From the NCBI GenBank assembly GCA_016704325.1, contig JADJAG010000009.1, positions 55,604 to 119,603 on the forward strand: 64,000 nucleotides of DNA, read 5' to 3'. The DNA is from Chitinophagaceae bacterium (GTDB lineage Bacteria; Bacteroidota; Bacteroidia; Chitinophagales; UBA10324). Below are positions 44,101 through 52,759 of the stretch, one piece after another. Within the stretch, counting starts at the first letter, position 1. Every line of letters begins with the position of its first letter. The notes beneath the pieces were generated by a model. That model saw only the letters and a program-made list of their open reading frames with translations. It did no database searches and was not told the origin of the DNA. Both the position numbers and the translations under genes were made by a program.

Positions 44101-46068
44101 ACCATTGCATCCGGTGTTGGTATTGGATAGTGTATTAAAGATCACATCATCAATAAATCCATAACCGCAACCATAAAAAGTAGAAGGGGTGCAATAGTTA
44201 ACACTGCGGTTGCCAGCAGGTGCGGTTACATCAGGCACCTTGGTTCCACCACCGCCTGTCATTACTAACTGTGTGCATTCGGCATCGAGCAAATCGCCAA
44301 TTTGCGCATTACTGCTCACATCGTAAGTCACCCAAAAATAATTCGTACCGGCGTTCAGTACCTGGTTACCGGATATTGTTGCCGGCAAAGTAACGGTGGA
44401 GCCAAACAATCCTGTTGCTGAGAATTCCGGATTCGCTCCAGTGTAATAAATCTTTACATTAGTAATATCACTTGAAAAATTAGTAGATCCGTTTGCGTTA
44501 ACTGCCAGCGAAGTAAGATTAAACGGACTGATGCTGCCCTGGGTAACTACCTGTATGCCTATAATTTCTGCATTCGTGGTACCTGCTTCCACACCCAATA
44601 AATTATCCTGTGTAGTAGTAGCCGATACAAAAACCATTGGCGTGGAATTGACAATGGTGATTGTATAGTCTTCTGCTTCCCCGTAATAAAATGTTGTGCA
44701 GGATTCTGAAGCAGTAACCACGCCATAATCTTTAGCTCTTATACGCATCCGGTGCTCACCCAATGAGGCTGTAGATGGGATTGTTATTGTTCCATTGATG
44801 ATACCTGCACTATAGGTGGGTGTTGAAAAAACGAATTCACCGGCATCGGAAAAATCAGCATCATTATTAAAATCAATCCAAACGCCAAATCCTACCGGTT
44901 CAAATGTGGGTCCCTCCAAAGTGATTGCATAGCTGCTGCCCAATTCAAGACTGGTAGTAAAACTACCTCCCGGAGCATAATAGGTATATCCGTCTATGCT
45001 TCCATTACAGTAGCTGTTAACATTTGACAGGGTATTCAACACGACATCATCAATATAAGCGAAGTTGCAGCCATACAAGTTATTGGGCAGGCAATAATTT
45101 ATCTGTCGATTGCCATATGGATTGGTTAGTGCAGGCACCTGATTGCCTAACCCTGAAATATTAACCTCTGTGCATTCCACATCCAGGTAATTACCAATTG
45201 TGGCTGTAGCTGACAGATCGTACGTTACCCAAAAATAGTTGATACCCTGTTCAAGCAGTTGGCTACCGGAAATCGGTTGCGAGAGATTCGCTGCAGAACC
45301 AAACAAATCAGTAGTAGCGAAAACAGAACTGTTTCCCGTATAATAAACTTTTACGCCCGTAACATCGGCAGCAAAATTGGTGCTGCCAACTGAATTCAAA
45401 GTAAGAGCGGTTACACTTAATGGTGAGAGGCTTCCTGAAGTAAGCACCTGCACAGCCATCATTTCCACATCAGCGCTTCCGGTAGATGTGGTGGTATTGT
45501 TGTTTTGCGTAGTAGTTGCAGAAAGGAAACTCATATCAACCGGTGGTGTGAGGTGTGCCGTATAGTCATGCACTTCACCATAAGAATACTGCAGGCATGG
45601 ATCAAGCGGGGGGTAAGCATAGGCTACACTCCTGATACGCATCCTGTGATCACCGGGAGTTGAAAATGCAGGCACCACAAAGTTTGCCGAGTAATTAGTA
45701 AACGGTGTAGGACAATAGAGGTAGGACACCAGTTTTTCAGAAGTTTCAAAATTGTTATCATCATCAAGGTCTATCCACATGGAAACGTAGTGGCCATAGG
45801 TGCCAACGGAAACCGACAAAGTATACACGGAACCCTGTTCCAGGTTTGTAGAAAGGGATGTATAATCACTATAGCCATCATTACCGCTTGTACAACCGGT
45901 TGCGTTTTGCGTTAACGACCCAACAGACACATTATCAATATAGTCGCCATAGGTGCAACCATAGTAATAAAGATTTGATGTACAGTATTGTGCATTCGCA
46001 ACATTAATTCCGGCAGACAATAAAAAAAGCAGGAAGAGTACAGGGCGTACAATGTAATAAGCTTTCAT
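38158..46068 (-). CDS. Giant multi-GEVED T9SS cargo protein (2636 aa)
   Basis: Signal peptide MKAYYIVRPVLFLLFLLSAG to ANAQ. Five GEVED domains start near residues 27, 323, 625, 928 and 1231; each has a Cys-rich lead (YGC..), a calcium-loop-like WIDFNNDGDFDDADEFVF and the signature YGE.EDYTITI. The first four are each followed by a domain resembling the N-terminal (neck) domain of BNR-repeat neuraminidases (TTTQNNLS...EIMGIQIVTTG, NYFWVTYDVS). Residues about 1380-2540 are Ig/PKD-like modules, among them a nidogen-like stretch (FYISSNGFLTFDPF, AFAWEDLDPGLGG) and two VEAAIY/VPVQA-type Ig repeats. The T9SS type A tail has LNLYPNPGDGLVTLDL, RVFNLVGQPVYEN, AAGAYYVQL, KKLTIQQ. No enzyme motif is visible; a large surface adhesin or matrix protein is the likeliest role. 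It is the paralogue of the neighbour at 46494-52433. Confidence 0.9.
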   Translation of the reverse strand: MKAYYIVRPVLFLLFLLSAGINVANAQYCTSNLYYYGCTYGDYIDNVSVGSLTQNATGCTSGNDGYSDYTSLSTNLEQGSVYTLSVSVGTYGHYVSMWIDLDDDNNFETSEKLVSYLYCPTPFTNYSANFVVPAFSTPGDHRMRIRSVAYAYPPLDPCLQYSYGEVHDYTAHLTPPVDMSFLSATTTQNNNTTTSTGSADVEMMAVQVLTSGSLSPLSVTALTLNSVGSTNFAADVTGVKVYYTGNSSVFATTDLFGSAANLSQPISGSQLLEQGINYFWVTYDLSATATIGNYLDVECTEVNISGLGNQVPALTNPYGNRQINYCLPNNLYGCNFAYIDDVVLNTLSNVNSYCNGSIDGYTYYAPGGSFTTSLELGSSYAITLEGPTFEPVGFGVWIDFNNDADFSDAGEFVFSTPTYSAGIINGTITIPSTASLGEHRMRIRAKDYGVVTASESCTTFYYGEAEDYTITIVNSTPMVFVSATTTQDNLLGVEAGTTNAEIIGIQVVTQGSISPFNLTSLAVNANGSTNFSSDITNVKIYYTGANPEFSATGLFGSTVTLPATISGNQVLNAGTNYFWVTYDVSSNAQIGDLLDAECTQLVMTGGGGTKVPDVTAPAGNRSVNYCTPSTFYGCGYGFIDDVIFNTLSNTNTGCNGNPDAYINYEPTGSLTTSMEIGSQNYISLSGYEFDYVGFGVWIDFNNDGDFDDADEFVFASPFYTNAVQTGIISIPNNTAFIGEHRMRIRSQAYSIFSPFQACSLIFNNGESEDYTITITPPGPMSFVSATTTQNNISNVSLGQPDVEVIGIEIAVAGSQSPFAVNSLTINSNGCSDFLGDVSNVKVYYSGTSPAFSATNLFGSSVDLSAPISGNQVLATGTNYFWVSYDLSATGSMGDVIDAECTSVGMTGGGGTQTPVVTAPSGNRTIDYCIPNSIYGCYYGNTDGVILNTLSNTFTGCSYTGSYTLYPQYGNTTTSLALGETYDIQLDGGPSWSAVGFGVWIDFNNDGDFTDNDEFVFSSPFIGFGSQFGTITIGSNPAYVGDRRMRVRSKDYALVTATESCVDFYYGETEDYIITLSPAVTDMTYVSSTTTQNNLSTILPGVPDAEIMGIQIVTTGALTPFAATSFTVNATGSSNFGNDVTNVKIYYTGNSSVFAPVALFGSSTTLAAPITGNQVLNAGTNYFWIAFDVSAGANLGDFLDAQCTQIEMNGSGGTQTPYLSAPSGSREINLCVPTYGTFCSSGDYIDNFTLNTLSNLFSGCNGNINNYIYYDPGLYTTEVQGGSTYDLTVQSGPIYGQGFGIWIDYNNNADFGDPGEFVYASPSSSNQLFTGAITIPVDPAFYGDRRMRVRCVYASTLTASDFCNSSFYYGEVEDYMITITPPPLCTGTPVAGASSAEPSVICGAGSNSILTVSGFSAFAGLVFQWQQSPDGSGWTDIPGATNTNYDAGLSVTTYYRTAITCTGSGQTAYSEPVEVKVGGSEAITTTTDDTVCGEGNVTLQASGNGDYVLWYENETGGSPLYYSSSPSDFTTFVNTPTTYYAAAGTGTVNVGNVGPADYNMGPINQYYNYAYQYFNVYKDCVLEGVYVYPASPGNVLIQWTDQNFNVIQSVTYAVTDAQVNQKTFIPLNFELYTGNNFHLGWTFGSINLYSNDYGATYPYTIDEVLSITGSAYGGTYYFYYYDWQVNYSTLCESARVPVQANVTPSTEITVTPTPSSAAICVGSGQIVSLLATGPYTTYSWSPADGLSTTSGPSVNANPDVTTSYIVSATDGNCTNADTVTISIVDPPFVVVTATPDAICAGGAASLLASTPSATYSVSQVPFAPVSTTAGISVPLTDESVSAALPVGFPFKFYGIDYTMFYISSNGFLTFDPFTGPGCCSGQYLPNYSFVKNLIAFAWEDLDPGLGGTISYYTTGVAPDRKLVVSFDNIQHYQGGDAITAQVILYETSNKIEIHTTSMPGNPSNSWFGHTMGIENGDGSIALTVPGRNADATWTATNDAWKFSLPDYIYSWTPATTLNNPAIMNPQASPVATTTYSVTVTEATSLCSASGTVTVNVLTTPIAGTISSTLDQFCESGQSTLTLEDYSPGATISWQKSSTSGGPYTSIPGATSDVYATPVLTASTYYVAKVSCQNSSTSTEEPIIVNFPPDGPIGIEGGHCGPGSVVLGAIGSGTGNLNWYYSETGNSYLGSGTPFNTPVINSTTTFWVEEGLPAPAPLATPYTGFYSQTGSMFDVTAINEVFITGFDAHLQYGTADFEIYYKPGSYVGFETNPGAWTLAGIATGIPAAGYGLPTLIPAPVSIHMDAGETYAFYIASSNYSYIYYDIGTAVGNVYASDANIQLKEGAANYYPFGYPSYPYKWNGTVHYIAPGCASERVPVEAAIYSPAVSALASDNVICLGETIQLEAENLTPGNFVFQWSPAIAGMEPQNGMAQTVVVAPPATMTFTVTVNDPDAGCDTAVSVNVTVNPAPGVLIADLADQYYTTDPPAIMEGIPAGGVFSGPGVTGNTFSPGNVGVGTYTITYTYTDPDGCIGFTSQQVQVIIQTGIAGMQDGYDLNLYPNPGDGLVTLDLQLAESVDELIVRVFNLVGQPVYENSFGAATGLVRKTFDFSDWAAGAYYVQLYMDGKTVYKKLTIQQ
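41930..45990 (-). repeat. Tandem GEVED + neck module array, about 0.9 kb period
   Basis: Module starts lie near 45987, 45100, 44195, 43285 and 42375, giving regular 890-910 base spacing (about 303 codons). The first four units have both domains; the fifth has GEVED only. Confidence 0.85.
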
Positions 46069-46493
46069 AGTGTGGTTGAAGGTTTCGTTAAAAAAGTAAA
46101 TTGAAAGCGTGAAACACAGATCACCTCACTGCAAAAAATAAAGCAACAGCATAAAATAGGCGTAGAAGTTATCCGGTATCAGTTTCTTTTCAGTAAACCT
46201 ACAGAGATGATTCCAAATTTGCAAGCAAAAAAAACTAAATGTAAGAACGGCCACTTCCGGAATCTTTATACATGCAATTGCCCATTATTCATTTACTGAA
46301 AGGCCTAGGAATTATCAGTATATTGAAATTCAAGAAGCGGGAGTTACGAGCGCTACGCTACGTAGCTGTTAGTACTGAAAGCAAAATTGCCCCAAATGCC
46401 TGAATCCTAAACTAACAGAAGGGAAGGCAAGAGCAAAAAGGGCAAAAAAAGGGCAGCTATGGTAGCTGCCCGTTTTGCTATTAGTTGAATGAA
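46069..46493. other. Gap between the two giant cargo genes
   Basis: 425 bases. It holds the terminator of the downstream-ending gene (46451-46471) and the promoter region of the 38158-46068 gene. No other gene or repeat seen. Confidence 0.5.
46451..46471 (-). terminator. Rho-independent terminator of the second giant cargo gene
   Basis: GGGCAGCTA and TAGCTGCCC around a three-base loop; on the minus strand a run of seven T follows. It lies 23 bases past the stop codon. Confidence 0.9.
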
Positions 46494-49400
46494 TTATTGT
46501 ATCACCAGCATCTTTCGAACGAACCTGCCATCGGCATTGATCTCGAAAAAGTAGGTGCCTTTGGACCAGGATGAAAAGTCATACGTTTTCTTATACAGTT
46601 TTGATTGCAGGTTAATAGATTCATTATGCAAAACCTGTCCTACCACATTCATCACCCTGCAGTTCAATTCCTCAATAGTGGTAGTTGCTGTGATATCCAG
46701 TACAAATAATCCTTCACCCGGATTAGGGTAAATACTGATCATCTGAGCGGTTAGTATATCGTCGATACCAACCGGGTTGGTAACAGTAACATGCACTGTA
46801 TCCACACCTGTACATCCATTTGCATCAGTATAGGTATAGGTAATTACATAGGGTCCGCCCACACCGGCTGCTCCGGGATCGAATGTGTTTCCGCTCACAC
46901 CTGTTCCGCTAAATGTTCCTCCTGACGGATTCCCTGTGAGCGTAACCGGTGGTGCAATGACTTCATAGGTATTAATTAACCCGGAAATCTGCACAACAGG
47001 TAATGGTGATACCTGTACATTCACAATTACGGCTGTATCACATTGGCCGGAAGTTTCCGTTGCAGTAACTGTAAAGTTGGTAGTTACCGTCGGTGGTACC
47101 GTTACTGTGGCGGCCTGTCCATTTGCGGGAATCATACCTGATGTTACAGGTCCCCACTGATAATTAAAAGTACCCAATCCAATATTCTGTGCATCGAGGC
47201 TGATGGTTTCCCCTGCACATACAGAGGTTTCACTTGCACTTGCTGTGATCTCAGGATGATAAATAACTGCTTTAACAGGGGTGCGCGGGCTTACGCAGGA
47301 CGTTGTTGTATAATGCATTGTACCATTCCAGATCCTTGGCTGAAAGTAGAGTCCGAAAGGATATTCGATTCCTACACCTTCTTTAATCTGGACATTGTCG
47401 TCAGCAGAATACACATTGCCTGTTCCGCTGCCATTGGTGTATTGCACGATTGTAAAATTGGTGGTAGTGATATAGAATGCATAGGTTTCACCGGCTGGAA
47501 TACTAACTGACATGGTTAAAGGATAAGGGGTTGGCTGTCCAAGTCCTGCACCGGTAACCCCGGTTGCCGAAGCAACAAGCGTCCAGGCTGATCCGTCATT
47601 CTCAAAGCCAACGTGAGTTCCTGCCTTGTAGTACACTTCTATATCAGCAGTAGTGAGGTTATCAAGATGCCCATCAAAACCGGTTACTTCCAGGCCATTC
47701 AATGCAGTTACATCAAACATGTTACCATGACTGCCATTTCCGGCCAGGAAGGTGGTCGTTAACGGGCTGGCAGGAGCTGCACCCACACTTTCCTCTACAT
47801 AGAAGGTAGTGGTAGTGGTGATGTACGGAGTAGTAAATGGTGAGCCTGTACCAAGGTAATTACCACCTGTCATCTCATCATACCAATTCATACTGCCTCC
47901 GCTTCCATCTGCAGTCAATACCACTGTTCCCGGACCGCAATGAAGTGCATCCACAGCACTCGGTGCATCAGGTATTGGAACAAGGGTAATTACTGCGGTA
48001 TTACTATAACTGAAACCGGCAGTAGTAGTACAGGTTACTTTTACACGATAGTACATAGTAGCAAATAAAGGTGCAGTAGTATAAGTATAGCCGGTAACTC
48101 CGGCTATGGTATTCCACGACAAGCCATTGGCAGATTCCTCCCATTGGATTTCGATATTGGAAGCCAATGGATAATTGGCCACGCTTAGTGTTGCTGTAGT
48201 ACCTGTAACACAGAATTCATCAGGCGTAATCGATAGGGTAGCAGGTTCGGGTGTACCTGTGCAAGGTGGCTGAGGATCAAGGGTGATCGTATAATCTTCC
48301 GTTTCTCCATAGTTATATTGGGTGCAATATCCATTCGAAGGAACGGTACTGTTATAAATACATCGCACTCTCATTCTATGTTGACCTACATAAGAAGCAA
48401 TGTTAGGTATAGAAACAGTACCGCTGTAAACGTTGGTACCATAACCCGGAGAAGCATACACAAACTCATCCGCGCCATCAAAAGATGCATCATTATTATA
48501 GTCTATCCATACGCCAAAACCCTGGTTATATTCTATTCCAGCCTGAACCGTGAGATCATACGTACCACCTAAAAGCATGGTAGTGGTAAGTGTGCCGACG
48601 GGATCGTAATTGATGTAGTTTTCAGGATTTCCATTGCAACCTGAATTTAGATTCGACAAGCTGTTAAGCGTGAAATTGTTAATATAATCATCGGAAGTGC
48701 ATAGCGTGACATAGGTTCCCACGCAGTAATTGATCTCCCTGGCTCCGTCCGGTGCTGTAACATCCGGCACATGGGTACCACCACTTCCGCTCAAACTTAT
48801 AGAGATACATTCTGCATCAATGAAATTACCAAGTGTGGCTGTTGAAGAAATATCATATGCCAGCCAGAAATAATTAATGCCACCGGTAAGCGCAACTGAT
48901 CCTGTTACAGGAGCAGATAGATTTGCAGCACTTCCAAACAAGGTTGTGTTTGAGAAGACAGGGCTTCCACCGGTATAATAAACCTTCACTCCAGTAACAT
49001 CAGTGGCAAATGCCGTTGTTCCGTTTGCATTAAAAGTAACCGATGTAAGATTAAAGGGATTTAGACTACCATTGGTTTGAATAGCAATCCCCAATACTTC
49101 CACATCTGTTTGAGCAATCTGTACTTCAGAAAGGTTATTTTGAAATGCTGTTGCCGAGTTAAATACCATGGACGTAGCAGGCACAATGCTAATCGTATAA
49201 TCTTCGGTTTCACCATAATAGAATTCGGAACAAGCCTCAGTACTATTTACTGTTGAATAGTCCTTTTCACGAATTCTCATCCTTCGCTCACCTAAGTATG
49301 CCGCATTATTTGGTATACTGATCAATCCCGTTTGTGTTCCGGTTACATAAGTTGGAGATGAAAAAACAAACTCATCGGCATCATCAAAATCACCGTCGTT

Positions 49401-52400
49401 GTTAAAGTCTATCCATACGCCGAATCCTACAGGGCTATATACCGGTCCACCAAGTGAAATGGGATAATTACTTCCAATTTCGAGTGTCGTGGTGGTATTG
49501 CCGGAAGCCGGATATTTTACATAGCCATTTGCGGCGCCATTGCAACCTGTGTTTACATTCGACAATGTATTTAACTCTACATCATCAACATAATAGTAAA
49601 TACATCCGTAGGTACTGGCTGCAGTACAGTATCCCACCTGTCTTACCCCTGCAGGAGCTGTTACGGCAGGTACCTGGTTACCCGTTGAACCTGTGAATTG
49701 GATTTGATTACAGTTAACATCAACATTGTTTCCCAGTGTAGCTGTTGCTGCGATATCATAGGTAACCCAGAAATAGTTATTTCCCGTATTTAAAGTTACT
49801 GCTCCAAACACCGGGGTGGAAAGATCATTGGATGAACCAAAAAAGGTGTTGGTTGCAAATACAGCGCTGTTACCGGTTGAATACATTTTCACATTTGAAA
49901 CATCAGCCGGAAAATTGGTAGAACCCAACGAAGTAAGATCGAAAGCAAAAACATCAATTGGATTCAAACTGCCGGTAACAACGATCTGAATTCCCATCAT
50001 TTCAGCATCTGTTTCACTTACTACCACATCGTTGAGATTATTCTGGAAAGTGGTACTGGACTGGTATGCCATATCTGTTGGTTCAGAAATGGTAATGGTA
50101 TAATCTTCTGTTTCTCCAAAATAAAATTGTGTGCAGGATTCATAGTCAAAAACGGTATTATAATCTTTCTCCCGTACCCGCATCCGGCGCTCCCCGATGT
50201 ATGCAGTATTAGTCGGAACGGTAATCTCGCCACTTTGCATACCGGTTGTATAGAATGGTGAGGCATAGACAAACTCATCGGCATCATCAAAGTCACCATC
50301 GTTGTTATAGTCAATCCATACTCCAAAACCAACTGAACTAAATTGCGGACCTTCTAAACTCAGGAGATAAGTAGAGCCCAGTTCAAGCGTAGTTGTGTTG
50401 GTACCGGTTGGTGCATATTTAACATAACCATCTGATGAACCATTGCAACTTGAATTGATATTGGAAAGTGTATTTAAGGTAACATCATCCACAAAATAAA
50501 AACCACAGCCATAAATACTGGAAGCGGTGCAGTAACCCACCTGCCTGTTGCCAACAGGAGCCGTAACAACCGGTACCTGCGTGCCTCCATTACCGGTCAT
50601 CACCACTTGCGTACATTCCGCATCCAGGTAGTTGCCGATGCCTGCGTTTGTACTTATGTCATAAGTAAGCCAGAAATGATTTACTCCTGATACCAGTTCT
50701 ACATTGCCTGTTACAGGAGTTGACAAATCTGCTGACGTACCAAATAACGTAGCGGTCGAGAATGTTGGATCTGCGCCGGTAAAGTAAACCCTGGCAGCAT
50801 CAACGTCGCCTGAAAAATCGGTAGTGCCATTTGAGTTAAGGCTTAACGAGGTGAGGTTAAACGGATTAATACTTCCGGTTGTTATCACTTGAATGCTGAT
50901 AATATCCTGATCAACACTGCCAGTTAATACATCATTCGTATTGTTTTGCACTGTATTGGTGGAGATATACAGCATAGATGTGGAAGGGCTGATCGTGATG
51001 GTATAATCTTCTGTTTCGCCATAGCTCTGATTATTGCAGTAATCACCCTGGAAAGCAATAAGGTTATAAATGCAACGGATGCGCATGCGGTGTTCACCAA
51101 GAAGGTCGGAATTGTTTGGAATGCTGACATTGCCAATAAACGTCTCTGTGCCCGCATAGGGAGATGCAAATACAAACTCATCGGCATCATCAAAATCAAG
51201 GTCGTCATTAAAGTCAATCCACACACCAAATCCCTGGTCATATTCCTGGCCTGCCTGAAGCGTTATGGTATAATTTCCGCCAAGCTCGAGCGAAGTAGTA
51301 AAACTACCGGTTGGTTCATAATAAATGTAATTATTCAGATTACCATTACAGCCGGAAGCAAGGTTGCTGAGTGTATTGATGGTTACATTATCAATAAAAT
51401 CTAACGATGTACACAAATTGGTATAGGTGGGATAGCAATAGTTGACTTCGCGGTAGCCCACAGGTGCGGTAACCGTGGGTACTTTTGCTCCAGTTGTTCC
51501 TGACATGGTAATCAGTGTACACTCGGCATCAATATCATTCCCGATACCGGCATCAGCAGCGATGTCATATCCGACCCAGAAATAATTGGGCCCGGAAGAA
51601 AGGGTTGCATTCACTACTACCGGAGAAGAGAGGTCTGTTACAATTGCATATAGCTGATCGGCACTGAATACCGGACTGGAGCCGGTAAAATAGATTTTCA
51701 CCGCATCAACATCTGCTGCAAAATTGGTACTGCCATTTGAGTTGAGGGTAAAAGAAGTGAGCTCAATAGGGTTAAGTCCGCCCGTAGTGATCACTTGAAT
51801 GCCTATAATCTCCGCATCCAGTTCACTCAGGCCTAATGCGTTGAAATTGGTTTGCGTAACAGTGCTGGAAGCATACTCCATATTCGATGTAGCGGGAGTA
51901 ATGGTAATGGTATAATCTTCGGTTTCTCCATAACTAAAAGTGGCACATGATTCATTTGCAAAAATGATACTATTGTACTTACACCTTACCCTCATACGGC
52001 GCTCACCAATATAACCCGGATCGGAAGGCACAGTAATAGTACCTGTAAACTGGTTAATGCTGGCATTGGGTGAAGCATACAGGTACTCATCGAGATCATC
52101 AAAATCATTGTCGTTGTTTAAGTCAATCCATACACCAAAACCCTGGGGCCATTGAATACCTGATTGCATGATGATGGCATATGAACCTCCTGATTCCAAT
52201 GAAGTGGTTAGTGCACCTGCCGGTGCATATTCAATATAATTGTTCACATTACCATTGCAGCCGGTAGCTACATTGGAAAGGCTGTTTAGCGAGAAGTTGT
52301 TTATGTAATCCTCTGATGCAAGACAGGGATTATCATAGGCTGCCGTGCAATACTGTGCATTTGCAGTTCTTAATAATAAGATCAGGAGGCAAACCGGCAA

Positions 52401-52433
52401 AATTGTGGCAAACGTGTAAAGATTTCTTCTCAT
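46494..52433 (-). CDS. Giant multi-GEVED T9SS cargo protein (1979 aa)
   Basis: Signal peptide MRRNLYTFATILPVCLLILL to ANAQ. GEVED domains start near residues 28, 333, 635, 935 and 1237, again alternating with four neck-like domains and sharing the WIDFNNDGDFDDADEFVF loop and YGETEDYTITI. Modules with a YGC lead (third, fourth) and modules with a TYxxLC lead (second, fifth) form two subtypes. Residues about 1390-1895 contain three to four Ig/PKD-like modules (HCGPGTVVLTADGSGGS, CDTAVIVNVQVSP, and GTFSGTGVSGNTFDPGAAGV). The T9SS type A tail carries ISIYPNPGEGLFVLDI, RVMNVVGQVLHNES, SKGTYFFEI and KMLVIQ. Compared with its paralogue it lacks the nidogen-like middle. The role is probably surface adhesion or matrix; no catalytic motif seen. 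Confidence 0.9.
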   Translation of the reverse strand: MRRNLYTFATILPVCLLILLLRTANAQYCTAAYDNPCLASEDYINNFSLNSLSNVATGCNGNVNNYIEYAPAGALTTSLESGGSYAIIMQSGIQWPQGFGVWIDLNNDNDFDDLDEYLYASPNASINQFTGTITVPSDPGYIGERRMRVRCKYNSIIFANESCATFSYGETEDYTITITPATSNMEYASSTVTQTNFNALGLSELDAEIIGIQVITTGGLNPIELTSFTLNSNGSTNFAADVDAVKIYFTGSSPVFSADQLYAIVTDLSSPVVVNATLSSGPNYFWVGYDIAADAGIGNDIDAECTLITMSGTTGAKVPTVTAPVGYREVNYCYPTYTNLCTSLDFIDNVTINTLSNLASGCNGNLNNYIYYEPTGSFTTSLELGGNYTITLQAGQEYDQGFGVWIDFNDDLDFDDADEFVFASPYAGTETFIGNVSIPNNSDLLGEHRMRIRCIYNLIAFQGDYCNNQSYGETEDYTITISPSTSMLYISTNTVQNNTNDVLTGSVDQDIISIQVITTGSINPFNLTSLSLNSNGTTDFSGDVDAARVYFTGADPTFSTATLFGTSADLSTPVTGNVELVSGVNHFWLTYDISTNAGIGNYLDAECTQVVMTGNGGTQVPVVTAPVGNRQVGYCTASSIYGCGFYFVDDVTLNTLSNINSSCNGSSDGYVKYAPTGTNTTTLELGSTYLLSLEGPQFSSVGFGVWIDYNNDGDFDDADEFVYASPFYTTGMQSGEITVPTNTAYIGERRMRVREKDYNTVFDYESCTQFYFGETEDYTITISEPTDMAYQSSTTFQNNLNDVVVSETDAEMMGIQIVVTGSLNPIDVFAFDLTSLGSTNFPADVSNVKMYSTGNSAVFATNTFFGSSNDLSTPVFGAVTLNTGNNYFWVTYDIAATATLGNNVDVNCNQIQFTGSTGNQVPAVTAPAGVRQVGYCTAASTYGCIYYYVDDVELNTLSNVNTGCNGAANGYVKYPASGNTTTTLEIGSNYPISLGGPVYSPVGFGVWIDFNNDGDFDDADEFVFSSPTYVTGTQTGLISIPNNAAYLGERRMRIREKDYSTVNSTEACSEFYYGETEDYTISIVPATSMVFNSATAFQNNLSEVQIAQTDVEVLGIAIQTNGSLNPFNLTSVTFNANGTTAFATDVTGVKVYYTGGSPVFSNTTLFGSAANLSAPVTGSVALTGGINYFWLAYDISSTATLGNFIDAECISISLSGSGGTHVPDVTAPDGAREINYCVGTYVTLCTSDDYINNFTLNSLSNLNSGCNGNPENYINYDPVGTLTTTMLLGGTYDLTVQAGIEYNQGFGVWIDYNNDASFDGADEFVYASPGYGTNVYSGTVSIPNIASYVGQHRMRVRCIYNSTVPSNGYCTQYNYGETEDYTITLDPQPPCTGTPEPATLSITPDEFCVTGTTATLSVANYPLASNIEIQWEESANGLSWNTIAGVTGYTYTTAPLFATMYYRVKVTCTTTAGFSYSNTAVITLVPIPDAPSAVDALHCGPGTVVLTADGSGGSMNWYDEMTGGNYLGTGSPFTTPYITTTTTFYVEESVGAAPASPLTTTFLAGNGSHGNMFDVTALNGLEVTGFDGHLDNLTTADIEVYYKAGTHVGFENDGSAWTLVASATGVTGAGLGQPTPYPLTMSVSIPAGETYAFYITTTNFTIVQYTNGSGTGNVYSADDNVQIKEGVGIEYPFGLYFQPRIWNGTMHYTTTSCVSPRTPVKAVIYHPEITASASETSVCAGETISLDAQNIGLGTFNYQWGPVTSGMIPANGQAATVTVPPTVTTNFTVTATETSGQCDTAVIVNVQVSPLPVVQISGLINTYEVIAPPVTLTGNPSGGTFSGTGVSGNTFDPGAAGVGGPYVITYTYTDANGCTGVDTVHVTVTNPVGIDDILTAQMISIYPNPGEGLFVLDITATTTIEELNCRVMNVVGQVLHNESINLQSKLYKKTYDFSSWSKGTYFFEINADGRFVRKMLVIQ
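48270..52360 (-). repeat. Tandem GEVED + neck module array, about 0.9 kb period
   Basis: Module starts lie near 52350, 51435, 50530, 49630 and 48725, spaced about 905 bases. This is the counterpart of the array in the neighbouring gene. Confidence 0.85.
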
Positions 52434-52759
52434 GGTTTCAATTATTTGGTGATGGTGGAAAATTTCTAAAAGTTCTGGTAATCAACATAAGCTGTACTTG
52501 CTTAAAATGCCGGGTAGCGGCTTATCGCTGATTTTAATTTGAAGTAAATCTAAGATTAATCCGAATATTCCAATAGTACAATCTGTTCTGAATCCAAAGT
52601 TATTACTGATAACAGGCAGTAATGTTACATTATAATTAAACTGAAACTTTGAATGCGTGAAGACTTCGCAAACTACATCAGCATGTTCACCCAATAATTT
52701 GTTTTGATATTAAGTAAATCAACTGCTTGTGCAATCTCTGAAGTTATTACCGGTTAGTT
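52434..52759. other. Intergenic region, nothing recognised
   Basis: 326 bases between the giant cargo gene start and the end of chrA. It should carry the cargo promoter, but no clear TAnnTTTG was found close to the start. Confidence 0.4.
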
